This document shows, piece after piece, positions 1 through 7,482 of a stretch of 16,300 nt of DNA (the stretch's first letter is position 1; every line of letters starts with the position of its first letter). The position numbers were made by a program, and so were the translations under genes. The notes under the pieces are model-generated. The model made no database searches. It worked only from the letters and a program-made list of their open reading frames with translations, and was not told the DNA's origin. This DNA comes from Methylomicrobium sp035916875 (GTDB lineage: Bacteria; Pseudomonadota; Gammaproteobacteria; Methylococcales; Methylomonadaceae): contig NZ_JAXUHN010000041.1 in assembly GCF_035916875.1 (NCBI RefSeq), positions 1-16,300 of the forward strand. Reading direction: 5' to 3'.

Positions 1-119
1 TAAGTGCTTCGCGAGAAGTTCGTTTGCAACCTGTGAATAGCAAATCAATGACTTAGAGAGCTCAAGAAATGCCAATGAACTTGTTGCTATTCACTTGTCC
101 CCACCATCAGGTCAACTGC
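1..119. other. Upstream flank of the LapD gene, no gene seen
   Basis: No coding region is supported here. A short stem CTTC/GAAG closing a GCGA tetraloop lies at about 7-18. An in-frame ATG at 69 would lengthen the following protein by 17 residues, but that extension does not look like the family N-terminus, so the stretch is treated as leader. The partner genes often found near lapD (lapG, the adhesin and its type I secretion genes) are not visible and could lie left of the window. Confidence 0.4.
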
Positions 120-2021
120 ATGACATTATCCAAGCAACTGTTAATACTGATTTCAGTAATTTTCCTCACGATATTCGGCGTTAATTACGTAATCAGCATC
201 AAAAATATCAGAAGCTATCTTCAGAACGAATCGCAAGTGCATGCTCAAGGTGCGGCCACTTCATTGGGGCTTTCGTTAAGCCCTTATATCCTAAAGGAAT
301 CCGACCCGATCCTGAAATCGATGATCGGCGCAATCTTTGACATGGGCTATTACAAGGAAATCAGATTGGACAATGCCGACGACAAAACACTGGTCAAATT
401 GACCAATGACAAAGTTTTCGCGGAAGTACCAAGCTGGCTCATCCATCTTTTGCCGATGGAACCTGCGACTGCGCAAAGCGAAATCAGCTCGGGATGGACA
501 TTCGGAGGCAGCGTTTATGTCACGGTCAATCCGGGTTATGCTTACCTAAAGCTCTATCAACAGGCGAAAAGTACGTTTTATTATTCGTTGGCCGCATTTC
601 TGTTATCGATCTGCTTGTTGGTTTTTGTACTGCGTTTTACGCTGAAACCACTGAAGAATATCAATGACCTTGCCTTGGCGATCGCCGATGGCCAATTCGA
701 CAAGATCGCACATTTGCCCTGGGCGACCGAGGTTAAAAACGTCGCACACTCGATGAATCTGATGTCGCGTAAATTAAACGGCGTGATGATCAATCTGAAC
801 GAGAAACTGTTGGCCCTCGGGCCGAAACTTCAACTCGACAGCCTTTCTGGTCTCTATAACAAAAGCACCTTCGATTCCGATTTAAAGCAGCTTTATTTGG
901 AACACGCGGACGGCTATCTTTTTCTAATAAAAACCGACAGCTTGGCCAGCCTGGTCAAAGAACGTGGCAGCGATACCATCGATGCTTTTTTACAAAATTG
1001 CGCCGCGCAACTGAAGCAGACCGCACAAAATTTTTCCAGCGAAGCCATCGCCTATCATTTTTATGGGGCCGAATTTGCGGTCCTGGCCCGTAATATTCAA
1101 CCGCCACAGGCGCGAAAATTGGCAAAATCCTTAAGCATGACTTTGTCTGAATTAGGCCACGTTCATCACAGGGACGATATCGGCCATATCGGCGCGGTTG
1201 CTATCGATCCTTTGGGCGCCGCTGAGGATATGCTGCCCGCTGCGCACGAAGCGTACGAACACGCCGTGATCATCGGCCCCAACAGCTATTTCATCCGAAC
1301 GGGGGACGATCGCGCCAAAGACATCGCCGAATGGAAATCTCTGGTATTTGATGTCGTCACCCGAAATTCCTACAAAATTCAGTTTACCGACCCCATCACA
1401 CACATTGCCGATAACCGCATAGTGATGGAAGAAGCGTTTATTCAGGCTTTCGACAAACAGGGCGGCTCTATTCCCGTCGGCATATTTGTCTCGATCGCCG
1501 AAAAATATGAAAAAATCATTGCATTGGATCAGGGCATGATCAGAAAAGTAATCGAGCATTTGATCGGCGCACCCTCTTCGTCGAATATTGCGGTCAATTT
1601 GTCAACCCGCACGATTAAAAACAGTGCTTTTCGCGTTTGGTTTACCAAACAAATCGAACAATATGCCTCCATCTCTCCGCAATTGATCATTAGCTTTTCC
1701 GCTTATGCGGCGGCTAAAGACTTTAATACGTATTACGAATTTATCTCATTTCTCCGTACTTTCGGCATTCGTGTTGTTCTGAAACGTTTCGACAGCCAAT
1801 CGATGCCGCTGAACAATCTCAAAACTTTAAAGCCCGATTTTGTTCGTTTAAGCCGGGAATTAAGCAATGACTTGCAAGGCGATGCCGAAAAAATATCTTT
1901 TTTACAAACCGTTAAAGAAATTGGCGATTTGCTGGATATTTCAATTCTTGCCGAAAACATTCACTCGGATATTGATTTTGATATTGTCAAAAACATTGGA
2001 CTCACCGGTGCGAGCCGTTGA
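120..2021 (+). CDS. lapD: LapD-like inner-membrane c-di-GMP receptor (degenerate GGDEF-EAL)
   Basis: In the known family LapD senses cytoplasmic c-di-GMP and, when bound, sequesters the periplasmic protease LapG, so that a large surface adhesin stays on the cell. The 633-residue protein has that domain order: a first membrane helix (about residues 5-25), a periplasmic LapD/MoxY N-terminal domain, a second helix (about 154-175), HAMP, GGDEF and EAL. The GGDEF motif is reduced to YGAEF (about 315-319), and the EAL motif and the DDFG-type acidic pair are missing (QFTDP near 421; KRFDSQ later), so it should bind rather than make or cleave c-di-GMP. Length is close to Pseudomonas LapD. I chose the ATG at 120 because MTLSKQLL matches LapD N-termini; an in-frame ATG at 69 is the alternative. 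No lapG or adhesin gene is in view. The family call is firm; the LapG link is inferred. Confidence 0.88.
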   Translation: MTLSKQLLILISVIFLTIFGVNYVISIKNIRSYLQNESQVHAQGAATSLGLSLSPYILKESDPILKSMIGAIFDMGYYKEIRLDNADDKTLVKLTNDKVFAEVPSWLIHLLPMEPATAQSEISSGWTFGGSVYVTVNPGYAYLKLYQQAKSTFYYSLAAFLLSICLLVFVLRFTLKPLKNINDLALAIADGQFDKIAHLPWATEVKNVAHSMNLMSRKLNGVMINLNEKLLALGPKLQLDSLSGLYNKSTFDSDLKQLYLEHADGYLFLIKTDSLASLVKERGSDTIDAFLQNCAAQLKQTAQNFSSEAIAYHFYGAEFAVLARNIQPPQARKLAKSLSMTLSELGHVHHRDDIGHIGAVAIDPLGAAEDMLPAAHEAYEHAVIIGPNSYFIRTGDDRAKDIAEWKSLVFDVVTRNSYKIQFTDPITHIADNRIVMEEAFIQAFDKQGGSIPVGIFVSIAEKYEKIIALDQGMIRKVIEHLIGAPSSSNIAVNLSTRTIKNSAFRVWFTKQIEQYASISPQLIISFSAYAAAKDFNTYYEFISFLRTFGIRVVLKRFDSQSMPLNNLKTLKPDFVRLSRELSNDLQGDAEKISFLQTVKEIGDLLDISILAENIHSDIDFDIVKNIGLTGASR

Positions 2022-2534
2022 TATTCGAGAGCTCTTCACCATCTTGATTTGAGCCGAGCCCTCATCGCCTGCTTCTTGCCAAGTTCATCATTCTTTGCTT
2101 TGCCTGGACTTGACGATAACCTGCAATGTTTTGAGTTAACCACCGAGCCGTTTCAGTTGAATAATAAACACGGCGAGCAAGCGCAATACCGGCTCATTCA
2201 TGGCAATACTTAATCCCTCTAAAAATCTGTCCGAAAAAGTCAAACTGAAACAAGTTAATGATTTTTTTTATCTGAATGTACGATTTGTTGACGATATAAT
2301 ACAATGGAAAAAGGTGGGACTACTGGACCACCCCATTGGAATTCCTGGCGAACGCCAGACCCTTTACTTTAATGGAATTTGGCCCACGTGGCGTTTCGAC
2401 TTGCTGCCGGTTTACAGCTTTAACGGTGACGGATTGGATCGCGAAAATACGAAGTGCGGGCAAAGGCGCAAGCAATTCTGATGTGGAATGATTTATGGAA
2501 ATAGAATGCTGAAACATCCATTTTAGACTGACTG
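2022..2534. other. Gap with no recognised gene; one doubtful 93-codon ORF
   Basis: This 513-base stretch separates lapD from the peptidase gene. An open frame at 2200-2481 (+) would encode 93 residues, but it has no ribosome binding site, no family resemblance I can name and a low-complexity start, so I do not call it a gene. An overlapping minus-strand frame at 2320-2517 is equally unsupported. Just after lapD there is an 8-bp palindrome AGAGCTCT. A perfect TATAAT at 2295-2300 is annotated separately. Confidence 0.45.
2272..2300 (+). promoter_or_regulatory. Possible sigma70 promoter upstream of the peptidase gene
   Basis: A consensus -10 TATAAT (2295-2300) lies 17 bases after CTGAAT (2272-2277), a weak -35 with three of six consensus bases. 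It points towards the metallopeptidase gene and would give a leader of roughly 230 bases. AT-rich surroundings make a chance match quite possible. Confidence 0.3.
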
Positions 2535-3248
2535 ATGGACCCTTTTTCGTATCAAATCAAACGCACGCAGAGAGCGTCTAAAACGCGTATCGTCGTCACG
2601 CCGGAAAAAATTGAAGTTGTAGCGCCGCTTCATGTTTCGGAAGCCATGCTGCATCAGTTCGTCAACGAGCAATGGCACTGGATAATACAAGCGGTTCAAA
2701 AACTTAAATCTCGATCCGAGCAACTTCACAGTCTGGCGCCAAAAGCTTATCATGATGGAGCAGCCATTCCTTACCAAGGTAAAACCTATTCCTTGTCTTT
2801 AACCCCGACCAAATTAAAAAGAATCAGAGTCGAGCATTCCCATGTGTTTACCGTGCATATCCCCCATACGCATTTGGGCACAATCGGTAGCGAAGAGATC
2901 AAATCTGTTGTGATCCGCTGGATGAAAACCAATGTCAAAATGACCGTGGAGCAAATGGTTTTGCTGCATGGCCCCAAACATAACTTATTTCCTAAATCCG
3001 TTTCGATCAAATCGCAAAAATCGCGCTGGGGAAGCTGTGGCATCCATAATGACATTGCAATAAACTGGCTTCTTGCGCTCGCCCCCCTGGAAATTTTGGA
3101 ATATGTGGTTGTTCACGAGCTTTGCCATATCAAGGAAAAAAATCACTCGAAACATTTTTGGGACTTAGTCGCTCAACATCTTCCGAATTATCGGAGCGCT
3201 CAATTATGGCTTAAACAGCACGGCCAAACGCTAATGCTAGGCATTTAA
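2535..3248 (+). CDS. YgjP/DUF45-family (M48-like) zinc metallopeptidase
   Basis: A 237-residue soluble protein with the zincin signature HELCH at residues 194-198 followed by a third histidine in NHSKHFW (His204, with His207 nearby). Just before it is the strongly conserved SRWGSC segment of the YgjP / DUF45 family. Two His from HELCH and the downstream His would hold zinc, and Glu195 would be the general base. Family members are often called predicted metal-dependent hydrolases, and some sit beside restriction-modification genes; no such genes are seen here and the substrate is unknown. No signal peptide or membrane helix is visible. The ribosome binding site before the ATG at 2535 is poor, so the start is moderately sure. 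It is downstream of lapD in the same direction but 513 bases away, so probably separately transcribed. Confidence 0.85.
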   Translation: MDPFSYQIKRTQRASKTRIVVTPEKIEVVAPLHVSEAMLHQFVNEQWHWIIQAVQKLKSRSEQLHSLAPKAYHDGAAIPYQGKTYSLSLTPTKLKRIRVEHSHVFTVHIPHTHLGTIGSEEIKSVVIRWMKTNVKMTVEQMVLLHGPKHNLFPKSVSIKSQKSRWGSCGIHNDIAINWLLALAPLEILEYVVVHELCHIKEKNHSKHFWDLVAQHLPNYRSAQLWLKQHGQTLMLGI

Positions 3249-3268
3249 ACGAGTTGAATCCTGCTATT

Positions 3269-3289
3269 TTAGTGATCTAAAATCACTAA
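3269..3289 (+). repeat. Interleaved inverted repeats just after the peptidase gene
   Basis: An 8-bp perfect stem, TTAGTGAT (3269-3276) and ATCACTAA (3282-3289), closes a 5-base loop. It interleaves with a second stem, TTTTAG (3267-3272) and CTAAAA (3277-3282), so the two cannot form together. It lies about 20 bases after the stop codon. No U-run follows, so a terminator role for the peptidase transcript is only possible. Confidence 0.5.
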
Positions 3290-4300
3290 CAACCCAACCA
3301 AACGACTACTAAATCATATGCGTCTCTGCGATACACGCTTGTGGCGCTATCTTGTCCGCGAAGAGGCGCTGTCTAGCCTTTCAGAGGAAATCAAAGTTAA
3401 ACTCAAGCCGATCCAATTACACAAAAAGCGACGACTATTCCGACCATGCGTGATTACATTCGCACATGGCAAGACAACTGATTCTAACCGTTGCCAACGC
3501 GCGCAAATGGCGCTAACGGGAGAATTTTTGCATCGGATGCAGACCTCGCTCCGCCGGCCCCAAAAATTGCTGGTGATTGAACTGCGCGAATCATACTCGC
3601 TACCCCCTCGCCATCACACGCGCCTACATTCATCCCAATGCCTCGCGAACCGCCATCGGTCGCTTGTCACACGGAGTGTATCTTTCGTTTACCTGACTAG
3701 GTACCGAACGAAGCGAGTGAAATCGCACTGAAAAATCTTTAAGATTGTGGCCGAGCCATCTCCATATCGATCTTAAGGAACTCCCGATGCCACGACGAGC
3801 GAGTTCTTGGTCATCTCTGCCTTATTCAGGCACTGCTAGCTCGGCGGGAAAATGAATCTAGCAGATTCGTGGATATACATAATCTTGCAGAACTTGACGA
3901 CTACGCTTATGTTAGTTTTCTACTTATCCCGTAATGAGTAAATACTGCCTTAATTCAACGATAATCAAAACAATACCGCCCCTCTAAATATTAAAATAAG
4001 CCTAAAGGCCCAATAATTTAAAAGGATGAAAAAGTACCGTAGCCTGCTTGTTGAATACTTTAGGCTAACCCATTACGCCCAATTCAGCAACGCTGTACAT
4101 GGCAACCACAAACGGAAATTAATATCAGTGCAAGCCTTAATCTTGCTTTAACTGATATTGATCAATTCCCTATTTCCTGCAATCGCAGAGATGTTGATGA
4201 TCAGCTCCATGATCGTCTCGGCTTGTTACATGCCTCATTCCCTTAAAAGAACCCATTTCATCGCTTTCTCAAGCCTCTTCACTCGAATAATTTTTCCCAT
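3290..4300. other. About 1 kb non-coding, dyad-rich region downstream of pmoB
   Basis: I find no convincing gene. The longest frame (3318-3731, +) would give 137 residues rich in Arg, Leu, Ser and His with no recognisable family or ribosome binding site, and may be relic DNA. The region holds several inverted repeats: AATCTT/AAGATT at 3734-3746, GGAACTC/GAGTTCT at about 3777-3807, GAATC/GATTC near 3850-3870, AGCCTAAAG (3999-4007) with CTTTAGGCT (4058-4066), TAGCCT/AGGCTA at 4040-4067, a long imperfect hairpin at 4121-4159, and the palindrome ATTGATCAAT at 4157-4166. No pmoD-like gene is present. Confidence 0.5.
4121..4159. repeat. Long imperfect hairpin in the gap downstream of pmoB
   Basis: AATATCAGT (4121-4129) pairs perfectly with ACTGATATT (4151-4159), and inside it GCAAG (4130-4134) pairs with CTTGC (4142-4146) around a 7-base loop, leaving a 4-base bulge. 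This makes about 14 base pairs. It lies beyond the pmoB terminator. No gene is adjacent, so its role is unknown. Confidence 0.55.
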
Positions 4301-4336
4301 AAAAAAACCCCTGTTATTCAATGAATAACAGGGGTT
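4301..4336 (-). terminator. Strong intrinsic terminator of the pmoCAB operon
   Basis: On the minus strand a perfect 15-bp stem (arms at 4322-4336 and 4306-4320, one central base, so a small effective loop) is followed directly by seven T residues (A-run at 4301-4307 on the plus strand). It lies about 47 bases after the pmoB stop. Stem, G/C block and U-run make a textbook rho-independent terminator. Confidence 0.93.
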
Positions 4337-4382
4337 CAAATTGTTTAGCTTTTTATTATAGTTATTAGATCAGCAATCTTCT

Positions 4383-5627
4383 TTAGATGAAGGTTGGGAT
4401 CAGAGGACCGTCGATTTGGACCAGTTGCTTGTTTCCATTTTCGTCGTGGAAGAACAGCAAGCCAGCGAAACGGCTATCTGGATCATAGATCAAGTCAGCC
4501 AGACGATATACTTCCCAAGCTGCATCAGATGCAGTAACTTGGATTGTTCTGGTTTGACCTGGAGCCAGTGGGCTGTTATCGCTAACAGTCAGACCTTCTG
4601 GAGCCAACAAGTCATCTGGGTAGCCAGTGGTGTCTTCAGTTACGTTAGCATCCAAGAAACGAACGCCAGCAGTGTTGAATTCACCCAAGCGAACCGAAGA
4701 GTCGCCGTTGTTGGTTACAGTCAGAGTCATGTTCATCGAACGACCTGGTACACGGTAGGTAGCATCGTCAATTTTAACGCTAACAGTTGGTGTAGGCAGA
4801 TCAAGAGGCTTCATACCACGCAACAAACCTGCTTGCAGAGGAGTGGTGATTGGATATTCAGCATTGGTTTGAGCCATTGTGAATGCAACGATACCAATTG
4901 CAGCAACACCGAAAGCCAAGGCAACTTTCTTGTCAGTTGGAGTGATCAGGGTGTCACCTTTACCAGCTTCCATAGCGAGCTGACGTGGAATGAACATTGG
5001 CTTACGCATCCAGTAGATCATCCAAGCCACACCGAAAGCATACCAGAAAGCATGCCAGAAGTAGGTGTTGCCCAAGTTGTACGTTTCCAGATCAATGGTT
5101 TGACCGGTCAGAGTAGTGATTGGGTTAGTGAATTGGCTCATAGAACCTTCAATAGTAACCCATTTCCCAGGACCGATGATTGGACCACCGCCTTCAACGT
5201 TCATCATGGTGTGAACGTGCCAGTCACCTGGACGACGTGCTTTTAACAGAACTTTGAACTCATAGGTTTCGCCCAGTTCCAGAGAAACAGAACGAGGAAC
5301 CAATTGACCACCGATCCAAGATCCTGCACGGATAAATACTGGGCCCGGGATACCAATGTTCAAGAACGCGCTTTCTGGCTTGTCAACAGTTTCCGGCCAG
5401 CCTGAGAATACCAGGAATTTACCAGAAATTGTCATTGTGTCGTTAATTTTAACGACTTCTTTTGACCAGTTCAGATCGTACCAGTGAATAGTACGCATAC
5501 GCATGAAAGCCGCTTGAGACTTTTCACCGTGTGCGGACGCAGCTGGTGTGTAGAACATCGCTGCTGCAACTGTCAGCAACAGTGCGACAAAGGACAATTT
5601 TGCTACCTTGTCTTTAATTAATTTCAT
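4383..5627 (-). CDS. pmoB: Particulate methane monooxygenase subunit B
   Basis: PmoB is the copper-binding, mostly periplasmic subunit of pMMO, which oxidises methane to methanol. The ATG at 5627 is chosen over an in-frame upstream ATG at 5690 because GGAGGA lies just before it and the 414-residue product then aligns residue for residue with the M. capsulatus protein. A signal peptide ends at Ala32, leaving His33 as mature N-terminus. His33, His137 and His139 (in DWHVHTMM) form the CuB site. Cupredoxin domains flank two membrane helices (about 188-207 and 234-252). His48 and Gln404 of the bis-His copper site are present, but position 72, His in M. capsulatus (from memory), is Leu here (codon CTG). 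It is the last gene of the operon, 110 bases after pmoA and just before a strong terminator. Confidence 0.97.
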   Translation of the reverse strand: MKLIKDKVAKLSFVALLLTVAAAMFYTPAASAHGEKSQAAFMRMRTIHWYDLNWSKEVVKINDTMTISGKFLVFSGWPETVDKPESAFLNIGIPGPVFIRAGSWIGGQLVPRSVSLELGETYEFKVLLKARRPGDWHVHTMMNVEGGGPIIGPGKWVTIEGSMSQFTNPITTLTGQTIDLETYNLGNTYFWHAFWYAFGVAWMIYWMRKPMFIPRQLAMEAGKGDTLITPTDKKVALAFGVAAIGIVAFTMAQTNAEYPITTPLQAGLLRGMKPLDLPTPTVSVKIDDATYRVPGRSMNMTLTVTNNGDSSVRLGEFNTAGVRFLDANVTEDTTGYPDDLLAPEGLTVSDNSPLAPGQTRTIQVTASDAAWEVYRLADLIYDPDSRFAGLLFFHDENGNKQLVQIDGPLIPTFI

Positions 5628-5737
5628 ATATCCTCCTCTAATAATAGAGAATCTATTTATTCTTGAGTATCCAGCAGATAATTTCTTCACTATCCACTAG
5701 CCATTTATTGTGTTACTAACTCAGGATCCAATAAGGA

Positions 5738-6481
5738 TCAAGTGCTTTGAGTAAATGCGGTGCTACCGAACCATTTACCGAAGAAGTGCCACAAGAAGTA
5801 GATGATGATACTCACGAAACCAGAGAAGAACGCTGATACTGGAGCAACGTCTTTACCGAAAGTTCTCAAGGTACCTTTTTCAACCATTCTGATGTACTCT
5901 GGAGTACCAGTTCTAACATAGTGGTAACCTTGCAAGTCAGCCAGGGTCATTACCATGCCGTTGTATTCAACAGGAACGTGCAGAGGAGCAATTACGGGCC
6001 AGTTGCCAGGATAGAACAACAAACCGTATGCCAAACCGCCGAGAACAGCAGTCAACTGCATGCTGTTAGACAACATCAGGATTACGTCCAGAACGATTGC
6101 ACCTGGAACGAATTGTGATGGGAATACGAAGTTAACTGGGAAGTAAGTCCAGCCCCAGAAGTTGAAATATCTGTTTACCCATTCGCCGAACAACAGGCCA
6201 AGAACAGCCAGCATTGCGCCGAATGGCAGTTTCCAACGCCACCACAGAACTGCTTGAACAGCGGCTGGGAAAGTAATGCCAACGATTGGCAATACGGTTA
6301 CCCACAGACGGCGGTCTTTCCAGTCAGTCCAGAAGTCCCAGTCACCACCAGTCAACATGAAGTGAACATGGTAGCCACCCAGAATAATAAAGAACAAAGT
6401 GAAACAAATTAGCCAATCGAACGTGCGTGAAACTTTTACTGCTTCGGCACGTGAACGTACAGCTGATTGAGATGCGCTCAT
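5738..6481 (-). CDS. pmoA: Particulate methane monooxygenase subunit A
   Basis: PmoA is an integral membrane subunit of pMMO and the standard marker gene for methanotrophs. The 247-residue product has the usual length, N-terminus (MSASQSAVRSRAEAV), the GGDWDFW segment after the first helix, several membrane helices including GEWVNRYFNFWGWTYFP, the conserved EYNGM and GYHYVRTGTPEYIRM segments, and FGKDVAPVSAFFS near the end. This places it with type Ia gammaproteobacterial PmoA rather than AmoA or the alphaproteobacterial forms. AGGAGGT lies eight bases before the ATG. A hairpin-bearing gap of 125 bases separates it from pmoC. A small 5-bp stem GATCC/GGATC (5725-5739) overlaps its stop codon. 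All three subunits are intact. Confidence 0.98.
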   Translation of the reverse strand: MSASQSAVRSRAEAVKVSRTFDWLICFTLFFIILGGYHVHFMLTGGDWDFWTDWKDRRLWVTVLPIVGITFPAAVQAVLWWRWKLPFGAMLAVLGLLFGEWVNRYFNFWGWTYFPVNFVFPSQFVPGAIVLDVILMLSNSMQLTAVLGGLAYGLLFYPGNWPVIAPLHVPVEYNGMVMTLADLQGYHYVRTGTPEYIRMVEKGTLRTFGKDVAPVSAFFSGFVSIIIYFLWHFFGKWFGSTAFTQST

Positions 6482-6533
6482 TAGCTTACCTCCTAAAGGA
6501 TTTAAAATTATTTTTATTTACTATCTTTCTTAT

Positions 6534-6571
6534 GCTGTTTCGTCCATTCGGAATGAAATGAACGAAACAGC
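6534..6571 (-). promoter_or_regulatory. Hairpin in the pmoC-pmoA gap
   Basis: GCTGTTTCGT (minus strand, 6571-6562) pairs perfectly with ACGAAACAGC (6543-6534). An inner CATTC/GAATG stem extends it past a small bulge. No U-run follows, so it is unlikely to terminate transcription. A place for RNA processing or a block to 3' decay of the pmoC part of the transcript is the simplest reading, but this is inferred from position and shape only. Confidence 0.65.
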
Positions 6572-6606
6572 CAGGAGATAGTTATTTACAGGCTATGGCT
6601 ACAGGA

Positions 6607-7359
6607 TTAAGCCAAGTCTTTCTTCAGCAATTTTGCAATTGCTTGAACTTCGATGCTCAGAACACCCAATGCACCCAGAGCCGCCCATCCGAAGAATACG
6701 AAGCCGTAGTGCAGTGGAGCAACGAACAACTCTTCCATGAACCAGAAAGTGTGACCCCACTCATTCAGACCAACGTTTGGCAGAATCATGAATGGACCGA
6801 CAACAGATACCATGTATTGAATGGAGAAACCATTTTGATAAGTAGGCAATCTGGTTTTAGCGTACAACAAAGAAGCGCCACCAGTGATGATGTAGATTGG
6901 GTAGCTCAAATAGAATTCGATGATGTGACTTGGAGTGAAGTCAGTATCACGAACGATAGTTTGATGCCATGTACCATCTTGCTCAGTGAAGTAGCTAGCG
7001 CCGAAGTAAATTGCAGTCGCATAGCAGCACAGCCAGATCCAGTGAGTATGGTGTCTTCTCAACTCTTCTCTTGGAGTGATTGACATTACCTTACGGTCAC
7101 GAGTTTTCCAGATGTAGCCCCACAGGATACCTGCAGTTGATACTTCCAATACGAATTCGATATACAGGAAGTTCATCCAGTAAGTTTCGAACTCTGGCGC
7201 GAAAGAGTCAAGACCAGCGGACCAGCCAAAAACGCCTTCATACCAACGAACCCAAGCATAAAACACTAAGTATAATGAAATGCCCAGGAACAGATTTCTT
7301 TTATTTAACAGCGGTGCTTCCGCAGCATCAGCTTTCACTGATTCAGTTGTAGCTGCCAT
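6607..7359 (-). CDS. pmoC: Particulate methane monooxygenase subunit C
   Basis: PmoC is the membrane subunit that carries the CuC and CuD copper sites of pMMO, the current candidates for the active site. The 250-residue product shows both ligand sets: Asp128, His132 and His145 (D-x3-H-x12-H in QDGTWHQ to PSH), and Asn199, His203 and His217 (NEWGH to PLHYGF). They match the D156/H160/H173 and N227/H231/H245 sites of the M. capsulatus structure with a constant offset of 28. Several long hydrophobic helices are evident. AGGAGGT lies six bases before the ATG at 7359. It is the first gene of the operon, as usual in methanotrophs, and follows a structured leader of roughly 115 bases. No second pmoC copy is in the window. 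Confidence 0.97.
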   Translation of the reverse strand: MAATTESVKADAAEAPLLNKRNLFLGISLYLVFYAWVRWYEGVFGWSAGLDSFAPEFETYWMNFLYIEFVLEVSTAGILWGYIWKTRDRKVMSITPREELRRHHTHWIWLCCYATAIYFGASYFTEQDGTWHQTIVRDTDFTPSHIIEFYLSYPIYIITGGASLLYAKTRLPTYQNGFSIQYMVSVVGPFMILPNVGLNEWGHTFWFMEELFVAPLHYGFVFFGWAALGALGVLSIEVQAIAKLLKKDLA

Positions 7360-7401
7360 TTCTACCTCCTAAAAATTTAACAATCCCCAACGATTATGCC
7401 G

Positions 7402-7475
7402 GGAGTTTTTTTGTTTAACTCCTTTTCCGCATTCACTGGCTTTTGACCAGGAATCCCACCGAGTCCAGTTCGGTG
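7402..7475 (-). promoter_or_regulatory. Structured 5' leader of the pmoCAB transcript
   Basis: Between the predicted start site (about 7476) and pmoC the minus strand can form a 6-bp stem CACCGA-type hairpin at 7475-7457, a short CTGG/CCAG stem near 7450-7436, and GGAGTT/AACTCC at 7422-7402 with an A-rich loop. The first hairpin would start almost at the RNA 5' end, a position that in other bacteria shields mRNA from 5'-dependent decay. No known riboswitch class is recognised. The structures are seen; the stabilising role is inferred. Confidence 0.45.
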
Positions 7476-7482
7476 AGTAGGC

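Noticed and set aside
2200..2481. 93-codon plus-strand ORF
   Set aside because: No ribosome binding site, no recognised family and an uneven composition; mentioned under the gap only.
3318..3731. 137-codon plus-strand ORF
   Set aside because: No ribosome binding site, no known family and an odd composition; kept only as a possible relic, not as a gene.
4416..5246. Long plus-strand ORF (276 codons) opposite pmoB
   Set aside because: It lies wholly antisense to pmoB, a certain gene; its Ser/Thr/Trp-rich product reflects pmoB codon use and has no family resemblance.
5628..5690. Longer pmoB start at 5690
   Set aside because: The 21 extra residues have no signal-peptide character and the strong ribosome binding site lies before the ATG at 5627, which gives the family's exact numbering.
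6595..7083. Plus-strand ORF (162 codons) opposite pmoC
   Set aside because: Antisense shadow of pmoC with no ribosome binding site or recognisable product.
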